Below are positions 51,309 to 61,518 of a stretch of DNA of 64,000 nt, piece by piece. The notes beneath the pieces are model-generated. The model saw only the letters and a program-made list of their open reading frames with translations. It had not been told where the DNA came from and made no database searches. Origin of the DNA: Chryseobacterium sp. ERMR1:04. Lineage in GTDB: Bacteria > Bacteroidota > Bacteroidia > Flavobacteriales > Weeksellaceae. The stretch covers positions 620,001 through 684,000 of the forward strand of contig NZ_LIRF01000008.1 in assembly GCF_001297705.1 (NCBI RefSeq), written 5' to 3'. Positions within the stretch are counted from its first letter, which is position 1. Each line of letters starts with the position of its first letter. The position numbers and the translations under genes are program-made.

Positions 51309-54014
51309 GAGTAGATCGGTTCCCTCGATAGAATACCATAAGAAACGATCCTGCCACCTTGCTGCGACGGTAAACCCGATATTCTTAATGATTTCTCTGT
51401 TTCCTACACTGAGATTGACAGCCCATTTCGGAGTATTGAAAGCAGTAATAAAGAGATCCGAAGTGTTGGATGAAATAAGATCATTATACGATACGTTGGC
51501 GTTCACATTATAATTTCCCACCAGATTGTAACGGATTCCCAAAGACGTTCCTAAGCTTTTGTATATACTGTTGCTGTTGGTATACACTCTGTATCTATCC
51601 TGCTTACTTTTGTCCAACATCGCTAAAACAGCATTATCACTTCCTATATTTTCATTTTTAGGTACGGCTACTTCTACTTGTCCGAGAAAACCTTCGTAAA
51701 CATTATAATAAAAATCCCAATCGATGACCAACCTGTTGTTGAATAAAACTGATTTATACCCTACTTCAAAAGAGGTAACTTTTTCAGGTTGTAATTTCGG
51801 CAGATTGGCAGCAATTAAAAGATTTCTGTTTTTCAATGCGGCCTGGTTCTGATTCTCGCCTCCATCTACGTCTTTATTAACCGCAGAAATGAATTGATCA
51901 ATAGAAGCCAGCGTATATGAATTTTCTAGATATCCAAGACCGTCATTAACTTTTGACAAGCCGCCTACTCTTCTTACGTTTCCATTATTCACAAAAGAGA
52001 GCGCTTCAAATAAAGAGGGAAAACGATATCCATTTTGAATAGAAGCCCTGAAATTATGCTGGTTAACCGGCGAATAAACAACACTTAGTCTTGGATTTAA
52101 TTTAGTGTCAAATTCTGGATTCCTGTCGACACGAAGTGCAAAATTAACCTTTAATTTATCATCAAAGAAAAGCTTAGTAAGCTGAGCAAATGCACCGTAC
52201 TTTTGGTAAATTACATCGTTTCCGAAGGTTCCGTTAGGTAAAGGGATATTTCTCTCACTCACCGGTCTTTCGAAATCAACAAAATTATTCCCATCCGGCG
52301 TTATGCTGTAAAGACGGTAATCTGCTCCGGCAAGAAGATTAAAAACCTTTACGAATCGGGTGAAATCATAAGTAATTTCACCTTGGTAGAAACGGGATTT
52401 TTGCTCAAGCTTTGCTCCTCCTGTAGCGGGTGCTCCCACAATTCCAGAATTTACAGAATCCCAATTATTAATCCCTGCAATGGTATTTTTTAACTGCTCA
52501 AAGGCTGCTGTTCCAGGAATTACCCTGTTTTTATCTGCCTCCTGTCGGGCCAAAATAAAAGCATCATTCAGATTCACGCCTGAATTAAGTCTATCCTGCA
52601 AAGCCGTCTGAAAAATATTTCTCCAGTTGTTATTAGAAAGATTGGTAAGATCCAGATTATCTGCCAAGGGCTTAAGATTATAAGAATCTCCGGTATTTTC
52701 TATGGACATATAGGCTCTGAATGTCAATTCTTTACCCGTAAGTTCTACTTTATGATTCTGAACCGTTGCATTCTGAAGGCGTATTTTATTTCCTCTCTGA
52801 AAAGTTCCATCTAGTAATCCGTAACGGTATACATAGGAAGTCTTCCACTGATCACCAAAACGATAGTATAGCCCGGCATCAAATTTTACATTTTTCACCT
52901 CTGGGCTTACCAAATCTTTTTCATAGTAACCCGTTCTGGATACATTAAAAGTGGTAGGTTTTCCGTCATAATTTACCTTTACGGTTGTTCTATTATTTCT
53001 TTCATCTCCGTATTTATTCCAAAGATCTTCTGCCGGATTATTGGCTAAAGAAAAGTTGGGGTTGGCGGTAATCAGTGAATTAGGGTTCTGATCTGTACGG
53101 TTGTTTGAAATCCAATCTACACCTGTGAAGTAAGAGGCATTTACTTTTACGGCAAAGTTTTTATTAAAAACTTTTGCAATCCTAATGGCACTTTCTCCAA
53201 GAGTTGACATTTTATGGTTGACATTGTCTACGTGGTTCACGCCACCTCTGAAATAAACACTTATCCCTTCCGAGGTAAACGGATCTTTTGTCTGAAGGCT
53301 TGCCAAACCATTAACCGCATTCATCCCATAGAGGGCTGAGGCAGCTCCCGAAGTAATTTCCATTGACTGGATATCTAATTCTGTGGGACCTATGGCATTT
53401 CCTAATGGAACTCCGAGGGTGGCAGACTGAACATCTACCCCATCTACCAACTGCATGAAGCGGAAGTTATTCGGAGAGTTGAATCCTCTTGAGTTAGGAA
53501 CTTTCAACGTAAGACTTGACGTTAAAAGCTGCATTCCTTTTACGTTTTCCAATGTTTCATAAAATGAGGCAGCCGGACTTTCGCGGATGGTTTTAATATC
53601 AATTTTTTCAATCGCAATTGGCGATCTCAATATTTTTTCGGGAACACGAGATGCCGAAATAACCACTTCATTAATGATGCTATTCTGAGGATTTAAGTCT
53701 ATCGTTATTTTATTGGATAATGACAGTACTTCTGTAGTCTGGCTGGCAAAGCCTTCTTTGCTAACCACGATTCTGAAAGGTATTTTCACCCTTGTTCTCA
53801 GATTAAAATTTCCTTCCTGATCCGTTATGGAGGTATCCTGGGTATTTTCTATCTGAACCTTTGCTCCGGCAAGGCCTTTATGAGTATCTGTATGGTTGAT
53901 AATTCCACTTACTTCAATAAGCTGTTGTGCCTGTACAAAGCCCGAGAACGAAAGTGTAAATAAAAAGAGTATAGTTATTTTTTGCTTAAAATATTTAGGT
54001 TGTGTGGGTATCAT
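51228..54014 (-). CDS. TonB-dependent receptor, C-terminally disrupted
   Basis: 928 codons. Signal peptide to about residue 30, carboxypeptidase-regulatory-like domain ('IEVSGIINHTDTHKGLAGAKVQ'), plug ('VVISASRVPEKILRSP', 'GVPLGNAIGPTELDIQSMEITSGAASALYG') and a long barrel. After 'NIGFTVAARWQDRFLW' it leaves the normal reading frame and ends in 'SQQGGRIVSYGRAH'. About 80 residues of the last barrel strands are lost, so folding by BAM is doubtful. Its position inside the cys operon suggests uptake of a sulfur source or a related cofactor across the outer membrane. Confidence 0.88.
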   Translation of the reverse strand: MIPTQPKYFKQKITILFLFTLSFSGFVQAQQLIEVSGIINHTDTHKGLAGAKVQIENTQDTSITDQEGNFNLRTRVKIPFRIVVSKEGFASQTTEVLSLSNKITIDLNPQNSIINEVVISASRVPEKILRSPIAIEKIDIKTIRESPAASFYETLENVKGMQLLTSSLTLKVPNSRGFNSPNNFRFMQLVDGVDVQSATLGVPLGNAIGPTELDIQSMEITSGAASALYGMNAVNGLASLQTKDPFTSEGISVYFRGGVNHVDNVNHKMSTLGESAIRIAKVFNKNFAVKVNASYFTGVDWISNNRTDQNPNSLITANPNFSLANNPAEDLWNKYGDERNNRTTVKVNYDGKPTTFNVSRTGYYEKDLVSPEVKNVKFDAGLYYRFGDQWKTSYVYRYGLLDGTFQRGNKIRLQNATVQNHKVELTGKELTFRAYMSIENTGDSYNLKPLADNLDLTNLSNNNWRNIFQTALQDRLNSGVNLNDAFILARQEADKNRVIPGTAAFEQLKNTIAGINNWDSVNSGIVGAPATGGAKLEQKSRFYQGEITYDFTRFVKVFNLLAGADYRLYSITPDGNNFVDFERPVSERNIPLPNGTFGNDVIYQKYGAFAQLTKLFFDDKLKVNFALRVDRNPEFDTKLNPRLSVVYSPVNQHNFRASIQNGYRFPSLFEALSFVNNGNVRRVGGLSKVNDGLGYLENSYTLASIDQFISAVNKDVDGGENQNQAALKNRNLLIAANLPKLQPEKVTSFEVGYKSVLFNNRLVIDWDFYYNVYEGFLGQVEVAVPKNENIGSDNAVLAMLDKSKQDRYRVYTNSNSIYKSLGTSLGIRYNLVGNYNVNANVSYNDLISSNTSDLFITAFNTPKWAVNLSVGNREIIKNIGFTVAARWQDRFLWYSIEGTDLLGNRESLRISGLPSQQGGRIVSYGRAH
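51241..51404. repeat. Tandem-like duplication inside the receptor gene
   Basis: 51336-51404 (69 bp) recurs as 51241-51308 with one T missing in the run after GAT. The copies are separated by 27 bases that do not occur before the first copy. The net 95-bp insertion is one base short of an in-frame 32-codon duplication. Confidence 0.9.
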
Positions 54015-54151
54015 TTGTTTAAAATTTTAGGGTTGTAGAATGATTTATGCGTCATCAATTAATAAACAGCATGTACACATTCGAATCCCTAAAAGATGAT
54101 GGTAATGTTTTTTGGCTTTTTTTTGCCGATAAAGAAGGTTGATCATATTTT

Positions 54152-55825
54152 TTATTTTTTGATTTGTAAATAGCGGTAAGAGAAATCTCCAAATGTTTCT
54201 TCTGCCTGTCTGCTTTCAGAATAAATTCCAAAAAGGGTATCAAGGGTTTCAAGGATTTCTTCTTCCCCAATATTTTCTTTAAATTTTGTATTGAGGCGCA
54301 TTCCTAGCCGGTCACCACCGATATGAAGATTGTACTTTCCATACGCTGTGCCCACAAAACCGATCTCTGCATTGGGCGATCTTCCGCAACCGTTAGGACA
54401 GCCCGTCATTCTAATGGTGATGTCTTCATTTTGAAGTCCGTGCTTTTCAAGAACAGGTTCTATTTTGGTCACCAAAACCGGTAAATAACGCTGAGCTTCT
54501 GCTAATGCCAAAGAGCACGTATTTAAGGCTACACAAGCCACAGAATTTTTACGTAATGCACTCGCTTCCTGTGTATAATCTGAAATTCCATGTTCTTTAA
54601 GAATCTTCTCAATTTCAGCTTTATCTTTTTCCTGAATATCAGAAAGAATAAGATTTTGATTACAGGTAAACCTGAAATTTACTTTTCCTGTTTCAGCAAT
54701 TTTTAACAGCCCAGATTTTAAAGGATATTCTTCTGTATCGAGAATTCTGCCATGCTCCACAAACACGGTATAAAACCACTTGCCTTCATGGTTCTGTATC
54801 CACCCGTAGCGGTCTTTTCTTTGTTCAAACTTAAATTCCCGAGCAGGTTCAAAACTAAAGCCGCATCTTTTTTCGACTTCTTTTCTGTATTCTTCAATGC
54901 CCAGTTTATCTAAGGTGTATTTTAATCTTGATAATTTTCTATCACTTCTATTCCCAAAATCACGTTGTACGGTGATAATTTCATACACTGCTTTCAGTAC
55001 TTTTTCTTCTGTATCTACAAAGCCTAGAAGAGAAGCCAGACGCGCATAGGTTGCTTCATTTCCGTGAGTGGCACCAAGCCCTCCTCCTGCGGCAATATTA
55101 TATCCTGCAATTTTATCATTTTCAATAACAGCAATCAGCGCGATATCATTAATAAAAACATCCACGTCATTATTGGGAGGAATTGCAATCCCTATTTTCA
55201 TTTTTCTAGGAAGATATCTGTCCTGATACAAGGGATCTTCTTCTATTTTTCGATCAATTAATAATTCATCATCAATCCAAAGATCATAATAAGATTTTGT
55301 TTTCGGAAGACACATTTCACTGATCTTTCCTGCCAGCTCATAGACCGTTTGATGTAATGGTGACTCGGAAGGATTTGAGGTACAGGTTACATTTCTGTTG
55401 ACATCCCCACACGCCGCAATAGAATCCAGATGATGAAGGTTGAAATCCTGAATCGTAGGCTTTATGTGAGATTTTAAAATTCCATGTAACTGCACGGTTT
55501 GCCTCGTGGTAATTTTTATGACTCCTGTAGAATGATTTTCTGCAATTTCATGAAGCCCGGCCCATTGTTCGGAAGTTAAAAACCCTCCTGGAAGCCTCAA
55601 CCGAATCATATAGGAATAGAGCCATTCTAATTTTTTTGCGACTCTCTCTTCACGTCTGTCTCTATCATCCTGCTGATACATGCCGTGAAACTTGATGACA
55701 GTTTGGTCATCTTCTCTGATGGCTCCTGTAAAATCATCTAAAAGGCTTTCTTTTAAAGTTCCCCTGAGCCCGTTACTACCGGTTTTTATCCTTTCTACCG
55801 GCGAAAGGTTATTCTTATCTGTCAT
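54152..55825 (-). CDS. cysI: Assimilatory sulfite reductase, hemoprotein subunit
   Basis: 557 residues, the full length of a nitrite/sulfite reductase. Siroheme and [4Fe-4S] ligands: C-x5-C in 'VACVALNTCSLALAEAQ' and C-x3-C in 'MTGCPNGCGRSPNAEIGFVG'. Two ferredoxin-like half-domains are seen ('LRLPGGFLTSEQWAGLHEIA' and 'GLLKIAETGKVNFRFTCNQN'). It reduces sulfite to sulfide with six electrons, here supplied by the adjacent flavoprotein subunit. It needs siroheme, made by CobA and the CysG-like fusion in the same operon. Confidence 0.95.
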   Translation of the reverse strand: MTDKNNLSPVERIKTGSNGLRGTLKESLLDDFTGAIREDDQTVIKFHGMYQQDDRDRREERVAKKLEWLYSYMIRLRLPGGFLTSEQWAGLHEIAENHSTGVIKITTRQTVQLHGILKSHIKPTIQDFNLHHLDSIAACGDVNRNVTCTSNPSESPLHQTVYELAGKISEMCLPKTKSYYDLWIDDELLIDRKIEEDPLYQDRYLPRKMKIGIAIPPNNDVDVFINDIALIAVIENDKIAGYNIAAGGGLGATHGNEATYARLASLLGFVDTEEKVLKAVYEIITVQRDFGNRSDRKLSRLKYTLDKLGIEEYRKEVEKRCGFSFEPAREFKFEQRKDRYGWIQNHEGKWFYTVFVEHGRILDTEEYPLKSGLLKIAETGKVNFRFTCNQNLILSDIQEKDKAEIEKILKEHGISDYTQEASALRKNSVACVALNTCSLALAEAQRYLPVLVTKIEPVLEKHGLQNEDITIRMTGCPNGCGRSPNAEIGFVGTAYGKYNLHIGGDRLGMRLNTKFKENIGEEEILETLDTLFGIYSESRQAEETFGDFSYRYLQIKK

Positions 55826-55843
55826 TACCTATCCGTTTATGAT

Positions 55844-57553
55844 TTAATACACATCTTTAACATATCTTCCGCTAAGCTCCAATTCTTCAAGATAAGCCTG
55901 AGCTTCTTCCTCGTTGTGTTTCCCTTTCTCTTGAATGATATTCAGAATGGTTTTTTCAACATCTTTGCTCATCGGCTCTTTAGCTCCGCAAACATAAAGT
56001 GATGCTCCACCTTCCAGCCAATGATACACTTCCTGCGCTTTTTGTTCCAGCTTATGCTGTACATAGATTTTTTCTGGTGTATCTCTGGAAAATGCAAGAT
56101 CCAAGTGGGTCAAGGTTCCTGTTTTCAAAAAGTCCTGAAGTTCGGATTGATAAAGGAAGTCTGACACGAAAGTTCGATCTCCGAAAAAGAGCCAATTCCT
56201 TCCCTCTGCTCCCACAGCATCTCTTTCGTAGAGAAAAGACCTGAAAGGGGCAATACCCGTCCCCGGACCAATCATGATGATATCTTTATCCTGTTTCGGA
56301 AGCCTGAAATGTTTAGCTTCCTGAATATAAAATTCTATATTTTGTCCTTCCTTAAATTCTGACAGGAAACCGCTGCACAATCCGTTTTGTTTTTTATTAT
56401 TGATGAAAAATTCAGACTTGGTTACTGTAATATGAATTTCGGTATCGCCATGCGCTTCCAAAGATGAAGAAACAGAATACAGACGTGGAGACTGGCCAGT
56501 TAAAACACCTATAATCTGTTCAAATTCATCCGTGTTTTTTACAGGATGGATCTTCAAAAGTTCTAGAAGGCTTACCCTTAGTTCGGGAATATGATGTCCC
56601 GTAATTGCTGCATATTGAGTCACTACATTTTTAAGCAGATAACTGATATTAAGATGTTTGTAAAGAAGATCTTCTATAGTGGCAGTTATTTTCGAAGTTT
56701 TAATTTCCTTTTTAGGATCAACCCCTGTCAATCTAATAATTTCATCTACTTCCTGTTTTGGATTAAAAGCTAAAACGCCCAATGCATCACCCGGATTATA
56801 CACAAGAGAATCTTCCGTTTCTATCTCTATATGATAGGTTTCTTTGTCGGAGCCTATATCATTAAGGTTAATGATTGTTGAAATCTTCCCCTGATATTTT
56901 TTTCTTCCTGCTGACGTTTTTGGAGCGAGCGCAATTTTCTGACTGTTTTCTTTCGTTTTATTGATAACATCCAAGATATGTTCTGTCCAGCTATGAGCCT
57001 CCTGTTCATAATCTATATCACACCTTTTTAAAGGAATGATTCTCTGGGCTCCAAGTACTTCAAAACGGGAATCAATATCTTCACCTGTTTTACAAAATAA
57101 GGGATAGCTGCTATCTCCGAGCGCAAGAATTCCAAATTTTAAATTACTGATATCCAACTCATTTTCATGAATATGATCGTAAAATTTTTTGGCAAGAATT
57201 GGTGGATCTCCTTCTCCCTGAGTACTGATAATGACGAAAAAAAACTCTTCTTTAGCAAGATCTTTAGGCTTATACTGAGAAAGGTCTGCCAGCTTTACCT
57301 GAATTCCTTTTTTCTTGATTATTCCTGCAAGTTCTACTGCTAATTTCTTACTGTTACCTGTTTCGGTTCCATAAGCGAGGGTAATTTTTTTTAAAGGCCC
57401 ACTATCTGTTTGAACTGCGGGTGTAATCTGATCCTTTATAGCTGAAAATCCTTCTGAAAGACCTGCCAAAAAACCACTTGCCCAAACTGCTTCCTCTCTT
57501 GAAAAGCCTCCGGATATTTCTTTAAGTGCATTTAATTTAGTTTCAGACAGCAT
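55844..57553 (-). CDS. cysJ: Assimilatory sulfite reductase, flavoprotein subunit
   Basis: 569 residues. Flavodoxin domain about 55-200 ('TLAYGTETGNSKKLAVELA', 'STQGEGDPP', 'LGDSSYPLFCKTG'), then an FAD domain ('YHIEIETEDSLVYNPGDALGV', 'PRLYSVSSS') and an NADPH domain ('IGPGTGIAPFRSFLYER', 'LYVCGAKEPMSKDVEK'; C-terminal 'LELSGRYVKDVY'). It passes electrons from NADPH through FAD and FMN to CysI. The gap to cysI is 18 bases and its start overlaps the end of cobA. Confidence 0.95.
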   Translation of the reverse strand: MLSETKLNALKEISGGFSREEAVWASGFLAGLSEGFSAIKDQITPAVQTDSGPLKKITLAYGTETGNSKKLAVELAGIIKKKGIQVKLADLSQYKPKDLAKEEFFFVIISTQGEGDPPILAKKFYDHIHENELDISNLKFGILALGDSSYPLFCKTGEDIDSRFEVLGAQRIIPLKRCDIDYEQEAHSWTEHILDVINKTKENSQKIALAPKTSAGRKKYQGKISTIINLNDIGSDKETYHIEIETEDSLVYNPGDALGVLAFNPKQEVDEIIRLTGVDPKKEIKTSKITATIEDLLYKHLNISYLLKNVVTQYAAITGHHIPELRVSLLELLKIHPVKNTDEFEQIIGVLTGQSPRLYSVSSSLEAHGDTEIHITVTKSEFFINNKKQNGLCSGFLSEFKEGQNIEFYIQEAKHFRLPKQDKDIIMIGPGTGIAPFRSFLYERDAVGAEGRNWLFFGDRTFVSDFLYQSELQDFLKTGTLTHLDLAFSRDTPEKIYVQHKLEQKAQEVYHWLEGGASLYVCGAKEPMSKDVEKTILNIIQEKGKHNEEEAQAYLEELELSGRYVKDVY

Positions 57554-58388
57554 ATTGAATTATATTTTGATTGTTTGACACTAAAGTTCCATTCGTTACA
57601 GATTTAAAGTAAATCCCTTCCTGAATTGATGTTTCTACCCATGAAAATTCTTCATGCAGATTAACTACTTTTCCTATCACCACTAATGACGGAGATACAA
57701 AATCTTTATCTCCAAATTTTTCATGAAAATCTTCTAATGAAGAAGTATATACTTTCTGATAAGGGGTTGTAGCCTGTTCTATAATTGCAATCTTTTTATC
57801 ATCTAATTTCCCCCATGCTAAAAATCTATCTACCAAACCATTGAGGTTTCCTTTAGACATGTAAAAAACAAGTGTATCATCTGACGTTCCCAGTTCTTTC
57901 CAATACGCATCGCTCAGAATTTCTGTTTTATAATAGGTAAGAAAACGTACGGATGTAGCATATCCTCTTGCTGTTAAAGGGATTCCTGCATACGCTGCCG
58001 CTCCTGAGGCTGCTGTAATACCAGGTATAATTTCAAATGATATATGATGTTGTTTTAAAACTTTCAATTCATCCAAAACGTTAGAAAAGAAAGAAATATC
58101 ACCCCCTTTGAGCCTTACCACTGTTTTTCCTTGGGAAGCATGATCTACAATTAAAGTATTGATATGAGGTTGCGGAGTGGACGCGTTTTTACTGCATTCT
58201 TTACCAACATATATAATTTCTGTTTTTTTATTTACGTAACGATCTATTATTTCAGGACTTACCAGACGATCACACAAGATAACATCGGCTAAAGCAATGG
58301 CTTTTACAGCTTTCACAGTGATCAGATCTGGGTCGCCAGGTCCTGCACCGATAAGGTAAACCTTTGGTGTAGTATTCAATTTTTCCAT
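57543..58388 (-). CDS. cobA: Uroporphyrinogen-III C-methyltransferase
   Basis: 281 residues, the size of stand-alone CobA/SUMT. 'VYLIGAGPGDPDLITVKAVKAI', 'VILCDRLVSPEII', 'VRLKGGDISFF' and 'PGITAASGAAAYAGIPLTARGYA' are the expected SAM-binding and substrate motifs. It methylates uroporphyrinogen III to precorrin-2, which the CysG-like domain downstream turns into siroheme. Overlaps cysJ by 11 bases. Confidence 0.95.
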   Translation of the reverse strand: MEKLNTTPKVYLIGAGPGDPDLITVKAVKAIALADVILCDRLVSPEIIDRYVNKKTEIIYVGKECSKNASTPQPHINTLIVDHASQGKTVVRLKGGDISFFSNVLDELKVLKQHHISFEIIPGITAASGAAAYAGIPLTARGYATSVRFLTYYKTEILSDAYWKELGTSDDTLVFYMSKGNLNGLVDRFLAWGKLDDKKIAIIEQATTPYQKVYTSSLEDFHEKFGDKDFVSPSLVVIGKVVNLHEEFSWVETSIQEGIYFKSVTNGTLVSNNQNIIQYAV

Positions 58389-58412
58389 TTTAAATCTTCT
58401 TATTAGTGAGGT

Positions 58413-59324
58413 CTAGAAAAGTCCTTCTATAGACAGGTATCTTTCGCCTGTGTCATAATTTATAGTCAGTATGCTAGATCCAGATGGGATTTGCGGTAGT
58501 TTTTTTGCAACTGCCGCTAAAGCAGCTCCGCTAGAAATTCCTATAAACAAACCTTCTTTTTTGGCAGCTTCTTTGGTAAATTCAAACGCTTCCTCTTTAT
58601 TAATCTGAATAATTTCGTCTAAGATTTCGGTATCAAGAATTGAAGGGATAAATCCTGCTCCCAACCCTTGGAGTGGATGTGCCCCCGGAGATCCTCCACT
58701 AAGTACCGGAGACAGTTGAGGTTCTACCGCAATGACTTTGATATTGGGGAATTTCTGTTTAAGAACCTGTGCAATTCCGGTAATATGTCCTCCGGTTCCT
58801 ACCCCCGTAATCAAGTAATCTAATCCTTCGGGGAAGTCTTTCAGAATTTCCTGAGCAGTAGTTTGAATATGTGCCTTTACATTCGCCGGATTGTCAAACT
58901 GTTTCGGAATCCATGAATTTGGAGTTTCCTTCGCCAATTCTTCCGCTTTTTCAATCGCTCCTTTCATTCCTTTCTCTCTCGGAGTTAAAATAAATTCAGC
59001 TCCATAAGATTCCATAATTTTTCGGCGTTCCAAGCTCATACTTTCAGGCATCACAAGAATAAGCTTATAGTTTTTTACAGCAGCTACCAAGGCCAGTCCA
59101 ATCCCTGTATTCCCACTTGTAGGTTCTATAATGATACTGTCTTTGTTCAGAAGACCTTTAGATTCTGCATCTTCAATCATTGATAAAGCAATCCTGTCTT
59201 TAATACTTCCTCCAGGATTAGCCTTCTCTAGTTTGATCCAGATTTCATGTTCTGTACCGAAAAGCTTATTAATTTTTACTATCGGGGTATTTCCGATTGT
59301 TTCTACTATATTTTGGAACTTCAT
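58413..59324 (-). CDS. cysK: Cysteine synthase A
   Basis: 303 residues. PLP Lys in '[12 protein letters not shown]', the phosphate/substrate loops '[12 protein letters not shown]' and '[14 protein letters not shown]', and '[14 protein letters not shown]' define O-acetylserine sulfhydrylase. It joins sulfide from CysJI with O-acetylserine from the neighbouring acetyltransferase to give cysteine. The last Ile-containing C-terminal peptide of CysE that binds this active site cannot be judged here. Confidence 0.95.
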   Translation of the reverse strand: MKFQNIVETIGNTPIVKINKLFGTEHEIWIKLEKANPGGSIKDRIALSMIEDAESKGLLNKDSIIIEPTSGNTGIGLALVAAVKNYKLILVMPESMSLERRKIMESYGAEFILTPREKGMKGAIEKAEELAKETPNSWIPKQFDNPANVKAHIQTTAQEILKDFPEGLDYLITGVGTGGHITGIAQVLKQKFPNIKVIAVEPQLSPVLSGGSPGAHPLQGLGAGFIPSILDTEILDEIIQINKEEAFEFTKEAAKKEGLFIGISSGAALAAVAKKLPQIPSGSSILTINYDTGERYLSIEGLF

Positions 59325-59356
59325 ACCGATTCTATTTTAGGTTGTTATTTTTATTC

Positions 59357-60187
59357 TTATATCACAAATGTTAAAGATTCAGGAAGCGGTCCGTTATCTT
59401 TTATTCTTATTTCACTTTTATTATACACCAAAGAATTGGATGGAACATTTTGTGTAATCCATACATTTCCTCCAATAATACTGTCTCTTCCTATCGTTGT
59501 ATCTCCTCCCAGAATGGTGGCTCCGGAATAGATGATAACATGGTCTTCAATATTGGGATGCCTTTTCTTATTGGCTTTATCCTTTGAAACATTTAGGGCT
59601 CCAAGTGTTACCCCTTGGTACAATTTCACATGATTTCCGATGACGACAGTTTCTCCAATCACAATCCCTGTTCCATGGTCAATAAAGAAATGTTTACCAA
59701 TGACTGCCCCCGGATGAATGTCTATTCCTGTTCTGCTGTGTCCGTATTCTGAAATCACCCGCGGCAGAATTTTTACTTTTTGAATCCAAAGCTGATGCGA
59801 AATCCTATACACATAGGTTGCAAAAAATCCAGGATATGAAAGCAGAATTTCTTCTAACGATTCTGTAGCAGGATCAAATTCTAAAATAGATTCAGCGTCA
59901 AGAATCAGTGTATTATAAATATCAGGCAATGCCAGAAAAAAATCATCAGTATTCTTTTCAGCAAAAACCTCATCGTTTGATGTATTATTAAGCAGGTTTA
60001 ACAGTAATACATGCAGTTCTTCAAACTCAATACCGATCTGATTTTCAGTATTTAAAGTTTGTTTAAGAAACAATACTTGATATAGCTTTGTTACAAAATA
60101 TTCCATCTTGGTCTTATCAAAAAAACCTTGGGAATTGATCTGCTTTTTTTCAATAATGGTTTTAATAAAATGATCCGAAACTTTCAT
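59357..60187 (-). CDS. cysE: Serine O-acetyltransferase
   Basis: 276 residues: a helical N-terminal half and a left-handed beta-helix with hexapeptide repeats ('GIDIHPGAVIGKHFFIDHGT', 'GIVIGETVVIGNHVKLYQGV', 'GGDTTIGRDSIIGGNVWI'). 'DIHPGA.IG..FFIDHGTG' is the family's catalytic block. It makes O-acetylserine for CysK. Its C-terminus ends in 'PESLTFVI'; the terminal Ile is what CysK uses to form the cysteine synthase complex, so complex formation is likely. Confidence 0.92.
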   Translation of the reverse strand: MKVSDHFIKTIIEKKQINSQGFFDKTKMEYFVTKLYQVLFLKQTLNTENQIGIEFEELHVLLLNLLNNTSNDEVFAEKNTDDFFLALPDIYNTLILDAESILEFDPATESLEEILLSYPGFFATYVYRISHQLWIQKVKILPRVISEYGHSRTGIDIHPGAVIGKHFFIDHGTGIVIGETVVIGNHVKLYQGVTLGALNVSKDKANKKRHPNIEDHVIIYSGATILGGDTTIGRDSIIGGNVWITQNVPSNSLVYNKSEIRIKDNGPLPESLTFVI

Positions 60188-60190
60188 TCT

Positions 60191-61429
60191 TTACTGAATT
60201 ATACATGCTGCAACGGTAGCGTTAGAGGTTTCATCCACCAAAATGGCCGATCCCGTTTTTTTATTGCTTATAAAATCATCAAATACTAAAGGCTGCGCAG
60301 TCTTTATGGTTACTTTTGCAATCTCATTAAGCTTAATTTCTCCCTCTGCAGTTTCCTGCTCCAACGTATTGACATTGATTTTATAATCCACATTTTTCAC
60401 GATAGCTTTTAACTGTCTGCTGTGATGCTGTATCAGGTACTTATTTCCCGGTTGCAGCGCTTTATGATCAAGCCAACACAATAATACTTCCACTTCTTTC
60501 TCAACATTGGGAAGCTCTTCAGCAGATGCAAAAAAATCTCCACGACTGATATCTATATCTTCTTTAATCTGAATGACGACCGGTTGCCCTTCAAAAGCTT
60601 CCTGAACCTCAGATCCATTTACTTCTATTGTTTTAATTTCAGTAATAATTCCTGTTGGAAGTATGGCTATTTTATCTCCTTTCTGAAAACTTCCGCTGAT
60701 CATCTGCCCGGCATATCCACGGTAATCATGAAGTTCTTCTGTCTGAGGCCTAATCACATACTGTACCTGAAAACGGCTTCCTTTGTTATCCTCCTGATCA
60801 AGCTGTACTTCTTCCAAATATTCAAGAAGAGAACTTCCTTTATACCATTCTGTAGCAGGCGATAAGGAAACAATATTATCTCCTTTCAATGCAGAAATCG
60901 GGAAATAGGTAACTTCATTAAGACCTAGACCTTTTGCAATTTTAGAATAATCTGCTTTAATGCTTTCAAAAACAGCTTCTGAATAATCTACCATATCCAT
61001 TTTATTAATCGCAACTGCTACTTTTTTCAGTTTAAGCAACGAAGCAATAATAGAATGTCTCCTCGTCTGTTCAATAACGCCCTGACGTGCATCAATAAGA
61101 ATCACCATTACATCTGAATTGGAAGCTCCCGTAATCATGTTTCGGGTATATTGAACATGCCCCGGAGCATCTGCAATGATAAATTTTCTTTTTGAGGTTG
61201 AAAAATATCGATACGCAACATCAATGGTAATTCCCTGTTCTCTTTCTGCCCGAAGTCCATCCGTTAAAAGAGCTAAATCTACCCCGTCTTCATTTTTGTT
61301 TTTAGAGTGTTTTTCAAGTACTTCCAACTGATCTTGTAAAATACTTTTGCTATCGTACAGCAGTCTTCCGATAAGGGTGCTTTTCCCGTCATCTACGCTT
61401 CCTGCTGTTATAAATCTTAATATATCCAT
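60191..61429 (-). CDS. cysN: Sulfate adenylyltransferase large subunit (GTPase)
   Basis: 412 residues. Translation-factor-type GTPase: G1 'GSVDDGKSTLIGRLL', G3 'DAPGHVQYTRNM', G4 'INKMDMVDY', then two beta-barrel domains. Length and C-terminus show no fused CysC (APS kinase) domain. With CysD it activates sulfate to APS, driven by GTP hydrolysis. Three bases separate its stop from the next start, within the operon. Confidence 0.95.
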   Translation of the reverse strand: MDILRFITAGSVDDGKSTLIGRLLYDSKSILQDQLEVLEKHSKNKNEDGVDLALLTDGLRAEREQGITIDVAYRYFSTSKRKFIIADAPGHVQYTRNMITGASNSDVMVILIDARQGVIEQTRRHSIIASLLKLKKVAVAINKMDMVDYSEAVFESIKADYSKIAKGLGLNEVTYFPISALKGDNIVSLSPATEWYKGSSLLEYLEEVQLDQEDNKGSRFQVQYVIRPQTEELHDYRGYAGQMISGSFQKGDKIAILPTGIITEIKTIEVNGSEVQEAFEGQPVVIQIKEDIDISRGDFFASAEELPNVEKEVEVLLCWLDHKALQPGNKYLIQHHSRQLKAIVKNVDYKINVNTLEQETAEGEIKLNEIAKVTIKTAQPLVFDDFISNKKTGSAILVDETSNATVAACIIQ

Positions 61430-61518
61430 GTTTTTTATTTATCCGTGATTCATCATAGGCAAGATCTTTGGAATGGCTATTTTTTCATGCCGTGCTATTA
61501 CCTATTGCTTATTATTCA

